Shown here: positions 24,602-32,876 of the stretch, piece by piece
Layout of the letters: each line of letters starts with the position of its first letter
Position numbering within the stretch: position 1 is the stretch's first letter
Assembly: GCF_016909175.1 (NCBI RefSeq)
Contig: NZ_JAFBFI010000001.1
Coordinates: forward strand, 248,001 to 312,000
DNA from: Peribacillus deserti
GTDB taxonomy: Bacteria > Bacillota > Bacilli > Bacillales > DSM-1321
Direction of reading: 5' to 3'
DNA: 64,000 nucleotides
Position numbers and translations under genes: made by a program
Notes under the pieces: model-generated
Database searches by the model: none
What the model was told of the DNA's origin: nothing
The model's input: the letters and a program-made list of their open reading frames with translations, nothing else

Positions 24602-26482
24602 ATGTTAGGTACATTTTATAAGTTGATGGCACCCCTCGCTCTTACGACAGCACTCGTTTCTATTATCCCTCAGGTAACTCTTGCAGATGAAAATGCCGAT
24701 CGCCGGCAAAAGACGTTTTATTCTGGAAAAGAAGTAAGGACTCAGGCAAGCGCAGCCGATTTAGCGTCCGTAAATGACCGGCAGGCTATCATTAAGTCTT
24801 CCAAGCCTATAAAAGGTTTGTTAGCTGCGTATAACCTAACATTGGTGAACCAATTTAAGAGCGGTCATGAAACTCTATATATCATTAAAATACCAACCTC
24901 ACATAATTACAATTTGGTACTTAAGAAGGCTCTGCAGTATCCAGGTGTAACTACCGCTGAGCCAAACTATGTTAAGAAGCATTTTGCTGCTGCTGCGCCC
25001 AATGATAAGTATGCGGCCGCACAATGGTATTTACCGAAGCTTGGAATACCTGATGCATGGGAGTCTTACACCTTTACTCATCCAGTAAAAATAGCTGTTC
25101 TGGATACAGGTATTCATTATGATCATCCAGACTTTGCAGCAGGCCAGATTCTGCCCGGATATGATTTTGTAAACGATGATGCCGATCCTCTGGATTATGC
25201 AGGCCATGGAACGATGGTTTCCGGGGTTATTGCAGCGCAGGCAAATAACCAGATCGGAATCGCAGGTGTAGCAGCCAAAAATACCAATATAAAAATACTG
25301 CCTGTAAAAATAGGCAGTGCTAAAGGTGCAGAAATAGGAACTGAGATCCTTGGGATTGATTATGCGATTAAACAGGGAGCCGACATTATTAATATTAGTT
25401 TTGGAAGTGAAGAGCCCAGCCAGGCAGAATATGATGCTATCTCTCGTGCTGTTTCGAAGGGGATATTAGTTGTTGCTTCTGCTGGAAATGAAGGGGAATA
25501 TAAATTTCCGGTTAGCTTTCCTGCGGCATACCCCGAAGTGCTTAGTGTGGGTTCTACCGACTCTAAAGACAAGCTCTCCACTTTTTCGAATACTGGTGAA
25601 GCGCTTGACCTGGCTGCACCTGGAGAAAATATTGCCGTTCCAACCAGGCGGGGAGGGTATGATTTGAAGGCAGCCGGCACATCATTCTCAGCTCCCATTG
25701 TCAGCGGACTGGCAGGCTTGATGCTATCTGCTGATAAAACGCTTGAGCCCTATGAAATTGAGTATCTATTAGAAAGATCCGCTAATAAGCCGCCAGGATA
25801 TACGAGTTTTTGGAATAAGTACACCGGATTTGGCCGTGTGAATATCATGAAAGCTATGCAGACCAGCCTGCCTGTTTTGAGTAAAGATACCGGCGACCTG
25901 CGTACTAGAGCTAAAGCAGTTTCCGTAAATAAAAGCTACATAGATAAATTTGATACGCCTCTTGATAGTGACTGGTATGTACTGAAAGCTGTCAAGAACA
26001 TGAAAATAAAAGTGGATGTGAGCGCAGTATCCTATACAGACCCAGTTATTTGGACTGACCGTCTTGTTAGTGGAAAGCCTGCTGAAGAAAAAGAGCATGA
26101 TGCTAAACGAATGAGTTCAGGTGAAAGCTTTACGATCAGCATCAAACCTGGAAGCAATTACTTCCAGCTCTTTGAAAAGAACAATCATTTTTCACCAAAC
26201 TCTTATTCATTGAAAATCACAGAATTAGATACAACAGCACCAGGAGCACCATATGTGTATACAGTGAATTCCAAATCTACCGTAATTAAAGGAAAAGCAG
26301 AAAAAGGTTCCACTGTAAGAATCTATTACGGAACCAAACTGCTCCGTACAACCAAAGCAACAACAGCAGGCACATTCTCCACCGCCATCACCAAACAACC
26401 CGCCGGCCGAATCCTAACCGCAACCGCCACAGACCTCGCCGGCAACAAAAGCAAAACAACAAAAATCACCATCAAAATATAA
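24602..26482 (+). CDS. Secreted subtilisin-like serine protease (peptidase S8) with C-terminal Ig-like domain
   Basis: A 626-residue exoprotein: signal peptide (about 1-28), a fervidolysin-like propeptide (60-128, YIIKIPTSHNYNLVLKKAL), catalytic domain (140-420) and two extra domains. The triad is Asp168 (AVLDTG), His202 (GHGTMVSG) and Ser361 (GTSFSAP), with oxyanion Asn near 296 (SAGNEGEY). A pre-peptidase-like beta domain lies at about 430-545, and the last 80 residues form a bacterial Ig-like fold (STVIKGKAEKGSTVRIYYG). It should digest proteins outside or at the wall. ATG follows TCTGGAGGAC. The last 100 bp switch abruptly to C-ending, G-poor codons and abut a GGGGACTGTCCCC element. Confidence 0.9.
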   Translation: MLGTFYKLMAPLALTTALVSIIPQVTLADENADRRQKTFYSGKEVRTQASAADLASVNDRQAIIKSSKPIKGLLAAYNLTLVNQFKSGHETLYIIKIPTSHNYNLVLKKALQYPGVTTAEPNYVKKHFAAAAPNDKYAAAQWYLPKLGIPDAWESYTFTHPVKIAVLDTGIHYDHPDFAAGQILPGYDFVNDDADPLDYAGHGTMVSGVIAAQANNQIGIAGVAAKNTNIKILPVKIGSAKGAEIGTEILGIDYAIKQGADIINISFGSEEPSQAEYDAISRAVSKGILVVASAGNEGEYKFPVSFPAAYPEVLSVGSTDSKDKLSTFSNTGEALDLAAPGENIAVPTRRGGYDLKAAGTSFSAPIVSGLAGLMLSADKTLEPYEIEYLLERSANKPPGYTSFWNKYTGFGRVNIMKAMQTSLPVLSKDTGDLRTRAKAVSVNKSYIDKFDTPLDSDWYVLKAVKNMKIKVDVSAVSYTDPVIWTDRLVSGKPAEEKEHDAKRMSSGESFTISIKPGSNYFQLFEKNNHFSPNSYSLKITELDTTAPGAPYVYTVNSKSTVIKGKAEKGSTVRIYYGTKLLRTTKATTAGTFSTAITKQPAGRILTATATDLAGNKSKTTKITIKI

Positions 26483-26483
26483 A

Positions 26484-26516
26484 TGGGGACTGTCCCCATT
26501 TCCCGGATTATTTCCC
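26484..26516. repeat. REP-like element GGGGACTGTCCCC with ATTTCCC boxes
   Basis: Exact palindrome at 26484-26496 followed by ATTTCCC and TTATTTCCC, the inverted orientation of the 11.5-kb copy. It starts two bases after the subtilase stop codon. Confidence 0.9.
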
Positions 26517-26520
26517 AAGA

Positions 26521-26550
26521 AGAGCGGCTCAGGTGGAGCCGCTCTTTTTT
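26521..26550 (+). terminator. Terminator after the subtilase gene
   Basis: Stem AGAGCGGCTC / GAGCCGCTCT followed by TTTTTT, just after the REP-like element. Confidence 0.9.
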
Positions 26551-26648
26551 GTGTTGACGGTTAAATTGTGTGTTGAGGGTACACCGCTTTTTGGAAGAAC
26601 CAATTTATTGACCTGCTCTGCGGAATAATTTATCACGAAAAAGGCTTA

Positions 26649-26703
26649 GCCACATAAATTCGTGTTTTTGCCACATAAAACTCTATCTTGGCCACATAAA
26701 CCG
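26649..26703. repeat. Intergenic 21-bp-period repeat array C (core GCCACATAAA)
   Basis: Three exact copies of GCCACATAAA start at 26649, 26670 and 26691, 21 bp apart, with unrelated 11-bp spacers. It lies between the convergent subtilase and YhgE genes. Confidence 0.85.
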
Positions 26704-26789
26704 GCGGGAGCACGCGCTTTCTGCTAGCAAGGATGCATCTTTGACGCCAAATAATAAACCTTCCGAATTAATATCCGGAAGGCTATTCT

Positions 26790-29084
26790 TTATGCTGCTA
26801 GTTTGATATTACTAACATTTTTCCTGGAACGAAGCAGAGCAACGGCTGCTGCTAATACGGCGAAAATAGCGAGATAGGCAATCAATATGCCTGTATTGTC
26901 CCAGATAAAGCTTGAATTATTTAGTGTAATGATCGATTTGAATCCGCCGATTGAATAAGTCAATGGCAGGAAGCTGCTTAGCGCACGAAGGTTCTCAGGC
27001 AGCATGTCAATCGGCAGGCTTGAGCCTGTTGTAGACAGCTGGATGACCAGGAGTGCTAAAGCAATGAATCGGCCGATATTGCCTGCTGCTGATACTAGGA
27101 AGAAGACGATCGTCAAGAAGGTAAGGCTTGCAAGAACCGAGAATAAAATTAATCCTATGCTGTTTGAGAAGTTCAGTTTTAAGAACATCAACGAGAATAA
27201 GCTGATGATTAGGGCCTGTGCAATGGCAAGTAAAGCCATGCTGCCAAATCTGCCTGCATACCATCTTACTCCTGAAACAGCGGCTTCTGCAGGTTTTCTT
27301 AAGTCAAAGAAGAAGCTCATGACGAGAATGCCTACAAATAAAGCAAGAGATAAAATGTATGGTGCATTTGCGTATCGGTAAAGCGGGAACTTTTTGATCA
27401 CTTTGCCGTCCAGTTCAACAGGAGAAGCGAACATGGCAAGGTTTTTAGCATCCGCATTAATGCTTCCTGTCTCATCTGCTCCTGCCTTGAGGCCGGATGC
27501 TAGCTGGCTTGTTCCATCTTCCAGCTTTCCAACTCCATTATCCACCTGGGCTACGCCATCTGTAAGAGTAACCCAGCCTGTTTTTACCGTCTGAGTTCCA
27601 TCTGAAACCTGCTTCATTCCGTTGTTAAGCTCTCCGGCGCCAGCCGTTAAGGTTTTCCAGCCAGAGTTTACCTGCTGATTGCCGTCACTGATCTTCGCAG
27701 CGCCGCCCTTCAGCTGGGCAACCGAACTAGTAAGAGTACCCCACGATTTGTTAACTGTAGCATTTCCATCAGCAAGCTGAGCTGCTCCGGCAGCCAGTTT
27801 TTGAGCGCCTTTATCAAGCTCTGCCTGCTTCGCTGCAAGCGTGCTTACACCGTCAGAAATCTTGGCCATGCCGGGTGCTACCTGGTTTAAAACGCGTGCA
27901 ATGTCTTGGGCGCCTTTTTTAAGTAAAGGAGCTTGACCGGCTATCCTATTGAGATTATCAGCAACGACTTGCTGTGTGCCTAGAATCGTTTGGAAACCAG
28001 GATCTGAAAGAAGCGCTGGATTTTTGGCGGCCATTGCCTTCAAGCCATCCAGTACACCTTTGGCAGCACCAGCTAAAGCAGGCGCTCCGTCAGCCACTCC
28101 CTCAACCCCTTTGGCTAAGGACTGACTTCCCGGCGCTAATTTATTGTTTAGGGCAGCACTGATATCTTTTACAGGACCTTGTACACTTTGAATGCCGCCA
28201 AGAATTCCTGCTGTTCCGGCTTTCAGGGTATCAAGCCCAGCTTTCATATCCTTTGCACCATTAGATAACTGATTAATTTTTCCGGAATTATCCTGGAGGG
28301 ATTTTAACAACAGGCCAGTTCCGTTTTCCAGGGTTTTGGTTCCCTCGGCAAGCTCTGAAATAGAGCCTGATTTGGCTTGAAGAGATTGAACCATTTCCTG
28401 AGTACCGGCCTGAAGCTGCTGGGACCCTGCAGCCAGCTTATCGATATCAGGAGATTTTTCTTTTAATGAAGAAAGAATTTCCCCTGTGCCCGCGCGGAGC
28501 TCTGCAGAACCGGAATTTAACTGAATAGAACCATCAGCGGCATTTTTGAAACCGCTTGCAATTTTATCCATGTTTCCAAATATGTTCTTCACATACGATT
28601 CCGTAATCTTATCGCCAAGCTGTTCCCGCAATTTTTCAGTTGCACCAGTTGTTACTTTTGCGGCGAGAAAGTGCAAACCTTCATTTTGAACATATTTAAT
28701 TTCTGGCTTTTTTGGATTTTCATCCATCACGGTAACTGCATCCTGTGAGAAGGTCTCAGGAATTTCAACAACCATGTAATATTTCAGGTCCTTAAGGCCC
28801 TGATCAGCTTTGCTGGCATCGACAAAATCCCAGCCAAGAGCCTTGCTTTTTTTCAAGTCTTCTACAAGGTCTCTCCCAATATTAATGTCCTCATCACCAG
28901 ACTTCGCGCCTTTATCATTGTTGACTACAGCTACAGGCAAATTGGAAAGATTGTCATACGGTCCCCAGCTAGGAGTAAGAATAATTGCTGCATAAATAAG
29001 AGGCACCAGTAAGACGGCAGTAAGAGAAATAATAACACCTTTCCTGCTCATAAGCTCAGACAACTGCGACCCAAATCCTTTCAT
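26790..29084 (-). CDS. YhgE/Pip-family membrane protein (phage infection protein type)
   Basis: A 764-residue protein with one N-terminal helix (about 15-37), a long outer region (about 40-560) and five or six C-terminal helices. The first outer part (LPVAVVNNDKGA, DINIGRDLVEDLK, YYMVVEIPETFSQDA) is the family's conserved block. It is followed by many L-x-x-G repeats (QLNSGSAEL, QLQAGTQEM, TLKAGTAGI, KLEDGTSQLASG) that predict long coiled helices. The C-terminus resembles ABC-2 permeases. Relatives include phage receptors such as YueB and type VII secretion EsaA-like proteins. ATG 29084 is chosen because AAGGGGGTTG precedes it. An operator-like palindrome lies 35 bp upstream. No cognate TetR gene is in view. 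Confidence 0.87.
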   Translation of the reverse strand: MKGFGSQLSELMSRKGVIISLTAVLLVPLIYAAIILTPSWGPYDNLSNLPVAVVNNDKGAKSGDEDINIGRDLVEDLKKSKALGWDFVDASKADQGLKDLKYYMVVEIPETFSQDAVTVMDENPKKPEIKYVQNEGLHFLAAKVTTGATEKLREQLGDKITESYVKNIFGNMDKIASGFKNAADGSIQLNSGSAELRAGTGEILSSLKEKSPDIDKLAAGSQQLQAGTQEMVQSLQAKSGSISELAEGTKTLENGTGLLLKSLQDNSGKINQLSNGAKDMKAGLDTLKAGTAGILGGIQSVQGPVKDISAALNNKLAPGSQSLAKGVEGVADGAPALAGAAKGVLDGLKAMAAKNPALLSDPGFQTILGTQQVVADNLNRIAGQAPLLKKGAQDIARVLNQVAPGMAKISDGVSTLAAKQAELDKGAQKLAAGAAQLADGNATVNKSWGTLTSSVAQLKGGAAKISDGNQQVNSGWKTLTAGAGELNNGMKQVSDGTQTVKTGWVTLTDGVAQVDNGVGKLEDGTSQLASGLKAGADETGSINADAKNLAMFASPVELDGKVIKKFPLYRYANAPYILSLALFVGILVMSFFFDLRKPAEAAVSGVRWYAGRFGSMALLAIAQALIISLFSLMFLKLNFSNSIGLILFSVLASLTFLTIVFFLVSAAGNIGRFIALALLVIQLSTTGSSLPIDMLPENLRALSSFLPLTYSIGGFKSIITLNNSSFIWDNTGILIAYLAIFAVLAAAVALLRSRKNVSNIKLAA

Positions 29085-29118
29085 AAACAACCCCCTTGTA
29101 CCATTTTTTACAGCAAAA

Positions 29119-29136
29119 AATGAACAGTCATTCATT
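29119..29136 (-). promoter_or_regulatory. TetR-type operator-like palindrome upstream of yhgE-like gene
   Basis: AATGAA and TTCATT are perfect arms around CAGTCA, 35 bp before the start codon. TetR regulators often control yhgE-type genes through sites of this ATGA/TCAT form. Confidence 0.55.
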
Positions 29137-29322
29137 TTTACTGCTAATACATTATATTCTTAGTAATAGGTCGAAATTCCTGCTGGTGTGGAAAATATTC
29201 ATTTGATAGATAGAGAGTCCGGTTACTCTCTTGAAAATTTTTTGATTTTGAATCGCGGATCGGGTCTCTGTTGATATGTAGCTTCGGAAAAGAGTGAAAT
29301 GAAATCCCCTAACTGTTCAACT

Positions 29323-29415
29323 CCGTAAAAGCGGATTTACCCTCGAAAATTTCAAAAAGCCCCCGTAAAAATGAATTTACCACTCGTAAACGTGGTAGAC
29401 CCTTCAACGAAGGTA
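29323..29415. repeat. Intergenic 21-bp-period repeat array D (core CGTAAA / ATTTACC)
   Basis: CGTAAA or CGAAAA occurs at 29324, 29345, 29364 and 29385, spaced 21, 19 and 21 bp, with ATTTACC following twice. It lies between the yhgE-like start and the terminator of the sugar porter. Confidence 0.65.
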
Positions 29416-29496
29416 TAACTAGAGGTCTAAATAGTAGAGTTATCGATTTAACCCGGCCATGAGTACCACTTTTTTTCTACAGCCAGTATCTAAATA

Positions 29497-29535
29497 TAAA
29501 AAAAGAGCTGCCTCACATTTTGAGGCAGTCTCTAT
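29497..29535 (-). terminator. Minus-strand terminator after the sugar porter gene
   Basis: Stem CTGCCTCA / TGAGGCAG followed on the minus strand by CTCTTTTTTT. Confidence 0.85.
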
Positions 29536-29548
29536 GTTCATTTAATAG

Positions 29549-31069
29549 TTAATGCAATTTCGCCAGAACTTTTTTCTTTTTTGCAAAATATCTTTTTTCC
29601 TTCGTCTGGAAGGAATGCTCGATTTCTTCTAACGAACGGCCTTTTGTTTCCGGTACAAATTTTTTTACGAAAAGCATCGATAGTATACCAAAGCCGACAA
29701 AGATTAAGAAAGTAGAGGATAATCCAAGCGCGTTCAACAGCACCGGGAATAACAAGCCTACTAGGAAATTCATGCTGAAGAGACAGAAAACAGTAATTCC
29801 CATTGCTAATCCTCTTAAGTGAAGCGGGAATATTTCTGACTGCATTAGCCATGTTACCGGAGATACAGCACCCTGCTGGAAGGCTAGGAATAGTACGGTC
29901 AGCCCTAGAATGATAAATGGAAGGGCCGCACTATCTTTTAACGTTACTGAAAAAATACCGATCAGCAGAAGAGATGTACTAGTACCAAGCAGGCCGGTAA
30001 ACAGCATAGGTCGTCGTCCTACTCTATCTAACAAGGCGATCCCTGCAAATGTTGCTATAACAGAGATTAAGCCATTTGCGATATTCCCAATCAACGCTGC
30101 TTTTGTTGAAAAACCAGCATCCTTCAGGATTTCTGTTCCATAATACATGATAGAGTTAACTCCAGTCAGCTGCTGGGTCATGGCAATTCCAATTCCTATT
30201 AAAAGGATTCGGCGTACGTGAGGCAGTTTAATATCCTTGAAGGTTGCCTTTTTCATTTTCCCTTCCTCTTCAATGGTTACTTTAATAGCATTTAATTCAG
30301 ATTTTGCTCTTTCATTTTTACGAACCTTCTGAAGCACTTTAAGGGCCTCGCCAAATTTTCCTTTTGATGCCAGCCAGCGCGGGCTTTCCGGAACAAATAT
30401 CATTCCAATCCATAAAATAACGGCTGGAAGTGTAGCGATGACGAGCATATATCTCCATACATGTGCCATTTCGCCTAATGAATTAGCAAGCACGGCATTG
30501 AAAGTATAAGCAAGCAATTGTCCGGTTACAATCATTAGCTCATTGATTGTCACTAATTTCCCCCGGCTCTCGGCAGGTGCAAGCTCTGCCAGGAAGGCAG
30601 GAACTGTAACAGAAGTCGCTCCTACAGCAAGACCGAGTACGATTCGCCAAAACACCATCACGCCGACGCTTGAAGCAAATGTACATCCTAGTGTAGCCGC
30701 GATAAATATGAGCGACACACTGAGGATCGTTTTACGTCTGCCTTTCCGGTCAGAAAACCTGCCGCCCAAAACGGCACCAAATGCAGCGCCTAATAGAAGG
30801 GAGGAAGCCACCAGCCCCTGGGTAAAAGGAGTTAAATTCAGCTGATCGGTTCTTGACATATAAGGCAGGGCACCGTTTACTACTCCCGTATCATATCCAT
30901 ATAAAAGTCCGCCAAATGTAGAAATAAAAGTTATTAATTTTAAGAATGCTTTATGAGAAAATTTCTGTTTGGGGTTTTCAGCCGCTGTGCTTGCTGAAGT
31001 AGTGTTGTCATTAAATGAGGAACTTGCTTTCCCACTAACCAATTTAGGATCATCTTCGTTGATTTTCAT
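29549..31069 (-). CDS. Sugar porter family MFS transporter (IolT/CsbC-like)
   Basis: A 506-residue, 12-helix permease of the sugar porter family. Hallmarks are GGLLYGYDTGVVNGAL in helix 1, GGRFSDRKGRRK between helices 2 and 3, VPESPRWLASKGK after helix 6, QQLTGVNSIMYYG in helix 7, DRVGRRP in the second half, and VPETKGRSLEEIE near the end. Bacillus relatives import myo-inositol, pentoses or hexoses with protons. The first 45 residues are a polar, Ser/Thr-rich extension longer than usual; ATG with CGAGAATG upstream has only a weak ribosome site, and an internal start near KFSHKAFLK is possible. Monocistronic with its own terminator. Exact sugar not deducible. Confidence 0.88.
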   Translation of the reverse strand: MKINEDDPKLVSGKASSSFNDNTTSASTAAENPKQKFSHKAFLKLITFISTFGGLLYGYDTGVVNGALPYMSRTDQLNLTPFTQGLVASSLLLGAAFGAVLGGRFSDRKGRRKTILSVSLIFIAATLGCTFASSVGVMVFWRIVLGLAVGATSVTVPAFLAELAPAESRGKLVTINELMIVTGQLLAYTFNAVLANSLGEMAHVWRYMLVIATLPAVILWIGMIFVPESPRWLASKGKFGEALKVLQKVRKNERAKSELNAIKVTIEEEGKMKKATFKDIKLPHVRRILLIGIGIAMTQQLTGVNSIMYYGTEILKDAGFSTKAALIGNIANGLISVIATFAGIALLDRVGRRPMLFTGLLGTSTSLLLIGIFSVTLKDSAALPFIILGLTVLFLAFQQGAVSPVTWLMQSEIFPLHLRGLAMGITVFCLFSMNFLVGLLFPVLLNALGLSSTFLIFVGFGILSMLFVKKFVPETKGRSLEEIEHSFQTKEKRYFAKKKKVLAKLH

Positions 31070-31257
31070 TCTCGTTTCTCCCTCTCTGCTGTAGTAATGA
31101 TATATGATAATAACTTTATGAAAGTTTTAGAAATCTGATTTTCAAGCAGCGGCAGCATCGCTTCCTTCTAATAGTTTTGTATGTTACCTATTTCACAAAT
31201 ACAATCTATACTTATAACTACCACACCTCCAAGCCCTCCTAAACCTCTTTTTTTTTT

Positions 31258-31333
31258 GGGGACTGTCCCCCATTTCCCAGCCCGGACCCTCTTGATACTG
31301 CTGGTTTTATTGGGGGACAGTCCCTATTTCCCA
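31258..31333. repeat. REP-like pair GGGGACTGTCCCC ... GGGGACAGTCCC
   Basis: Two copies, 31258-31270 and about 31312-31325, each followed by ATTTCCCA. The pair sits between a C-rich, G-poor stretch on its left and the G-rich start of the NUDIX gene on its right. Confidence 0.88.
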
Positions 31334-31388
31334 AAAACAATTTTTGATATAATGAAGTTAAAAGTCGGAATTTTCGGAAGGTGAAGGA

Positions 31389-31817
31389 ATGGAGAAGTGG
31401 TATGGTTCGGCGGGTGTTTGTGTGAAAGAAAAAGGGCAAGTGTTGATGGTGCTGCAGGGAAGGCCGGATGAGGAAAAAGTATGGTCGGTTCCTTCAGGCG
31501 GCTTAGAGGCTGGTGAAACCTTTGAAGAATGCTGTATACGTGAAGTGTGGGAAGAGACGGGTTATCGGGTGGAGATTGTGAGACCACTGTACATTAAAGA
31601 AGGTACAGCCTTTGGGATAGAAGTTGAGGTTCACTATTTCGAATTAAAACTTATAGGCGGGATGTCTGTAATTCAGGACCCTGATGAGCTGATTCACGAT
31701 ATTGACTGGAAATCTGCGGACGAACTAAGAGAGCTGGATTTATCATTCCCAGAGGATCTGGAAAACTTATTAGGTTTTCTTAGGGAGTCTGAGCATGAAA
31801 ATGAAAATGTCATATAA
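31389..31817 (+). CDS. NUDIX hydrolase
   Basis: A 142-residue soluble hydrolase with a full Nudix box G-x5-E-x7-R-E-x-x-E-E-x-G: GGLEAGETFEECCIREVWEETG near residues 38-59, with the metal-binding glutamates REVWEE. The family splits nucleoside diphosphates linked to another moiety (oxidised nucleotides, ADP-sugars, caps). The opening WYGSAGVCVKEKGQVLMV is the usual first strand pair. GAAGG(T)GAAGGA precedes ATG. The first 70 bases are unusually G-rich and C-poor. Substrate unknown. Confidence 0.88.
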   Translation: MEKWYGSAGVCVKEKGQVLMVLQGRPDEEKVWSVPSGGLEAGETFEECCIREVWEETGYRVEIVRPLYIKEGTAFGIEVEVHYFELKLIGGMSVIQDPDELIHDIDWKSADELRELDLSFPEDLENLLGFLRESEHENENVI

Positions 31818-31869
31818 AAGCTTTATTACAATAAAAAAGGACAGCCGCAGCTGCCCTAAATAAAAACAA

Positions 31870-32673
31870 TTAAATTTTTGGTTTTACAGAAACAGCCTTA
31901 GGCAGTCCAGTCCGTGTCCAGGAATGGTCATTATCCACTGTAGAGTCAGGAATGAGGAAATACTTGTAACTAAGCATTGGCTTGCGGTTACTCGCGATCG
32001 GATCATCGAACGTTGCATCGACGTGATAGTATTTCCCGCTCACTTTTACGAGGTTCCAGGCATGAGGCCCGCCGTTAGCATAGCCATTCACTTTGATTGC
32101 CCATAATCCGGATTTATTCAATAGAAGCTTCATTGCCTTTGCATATCCGTCGCAGACCGCTTTCTTATTAATCAGGACCCCGTAAACGGAATAAGATGAG
32201 TCTGGAATCGTACCCTTCAGGTAATTATCATAATCATATTGAGCTGAATTTACGAGATAGTTATGAATATATAAAACTTTTTGCTGCTCTGTTTTCTTCG
32301 TTTTAGCTGCAGCCACAATGGAATTCACCTTGGCATTTAGCGTTGTTTTCATAGTGGTAATCTGAGCTTTTGAATATTTATAGCTTAATAGAAGCTGAGC
32401 CGTTGAACCATTCGAAGACACTCTATAGCTGTTCGGTGCGTAAAATAGTTCCGGACGCTCATTTATAACCTGCTCATAGGTCTTCTTGACTCTATTAAAA
32501 TCAGTTCCGCTTTTTCCAAGCGAAATAGTTGTTTGTACATTGGTTATTCCAGTGACGATCGAATTGTAAAGTGGATCACCAGCGGCCTCTGCATTACGCA
32601 GATTGTGTGAATCTATCAGACTAGTCAGCAGCAGTAAAGAAGCCATCAAAAAAACAATAGATATTTTTTTCAT
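31870..32673 (-). CDS. Secreted transglutaminase-like protein
   Basis: A 267-residue protein with a signal peptide (about 1-31, ending NAEAA). The C-terminal half is a transglutaminase-like papain fold with triad candidates Cys174 (KKAVCDGYAKAM), His204 (GGPHAWNLVKV) and Asp219 (YYHVDATFDDP). The N-terminal part (35-125) is helical. Such exported TGase-like proteins in Bacillus may act as proteases or crosslinkers at the wall; activity is not proven. AAGGGGGAA precedes ATG. It sits back-to-back with secA2, whose start is about 200 bp away, so it could be regulated with it or exported by it (inference). Confidence 0.83.
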   Translation of the reverse strand: MKKISIVFLMASLLLLTSLIDSHNLRNAEAAGDPLYNSIVTGITNVQTTISLGKSGTDFNRVKKTYEQVINERPELFYAPNSYRVSSNGSTAQLLLSYKYSKAQITTMKTTLNAKVNSIVAAAKTKKTEQQKVLYIHNYLVNSAQYDYDNYLKGTIPDSSYSVYGVLINKKAVCDGYAKAMKLLLNKSGLWAIKVNGYANGGPHAWNLVKVSGKYYHVDATFDDPIASNRKPMLSYKYFLIPDSTVDNDHSWTRTGLPKAVSVKPKI

Positions 32674-32827
32674 ATGTTCCCCCTTGTTAATAACAAAGCC
32701 TATATTACATAAAATCCCAGTCTGTAGGAATAGGTAGTAAGTCCTAATGAGGGGATTTTTTTAAAAGTATCATAAAGTATAAAGGTAGTGGTAATTATTG
32801 CCAACAATTAAAAATTTTACATATTAT

Positions 32828-32835
32828 GATATAAT
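32828..32835 (+). promoter_or_regulatory. Possible extended -10 promoter of secA2
   Basis: GATATAAT with an upstream TG (TGATATAAT) forms an extended -10 element about 40 bp before the secA2 start. No good -35 box at 17 bp (ATTAAA). Confidence 0.4.
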
Positions 32836-32876
32836 TCTACTAGTACAACACTTATTGGTAACGGGAGAGACGCTGA

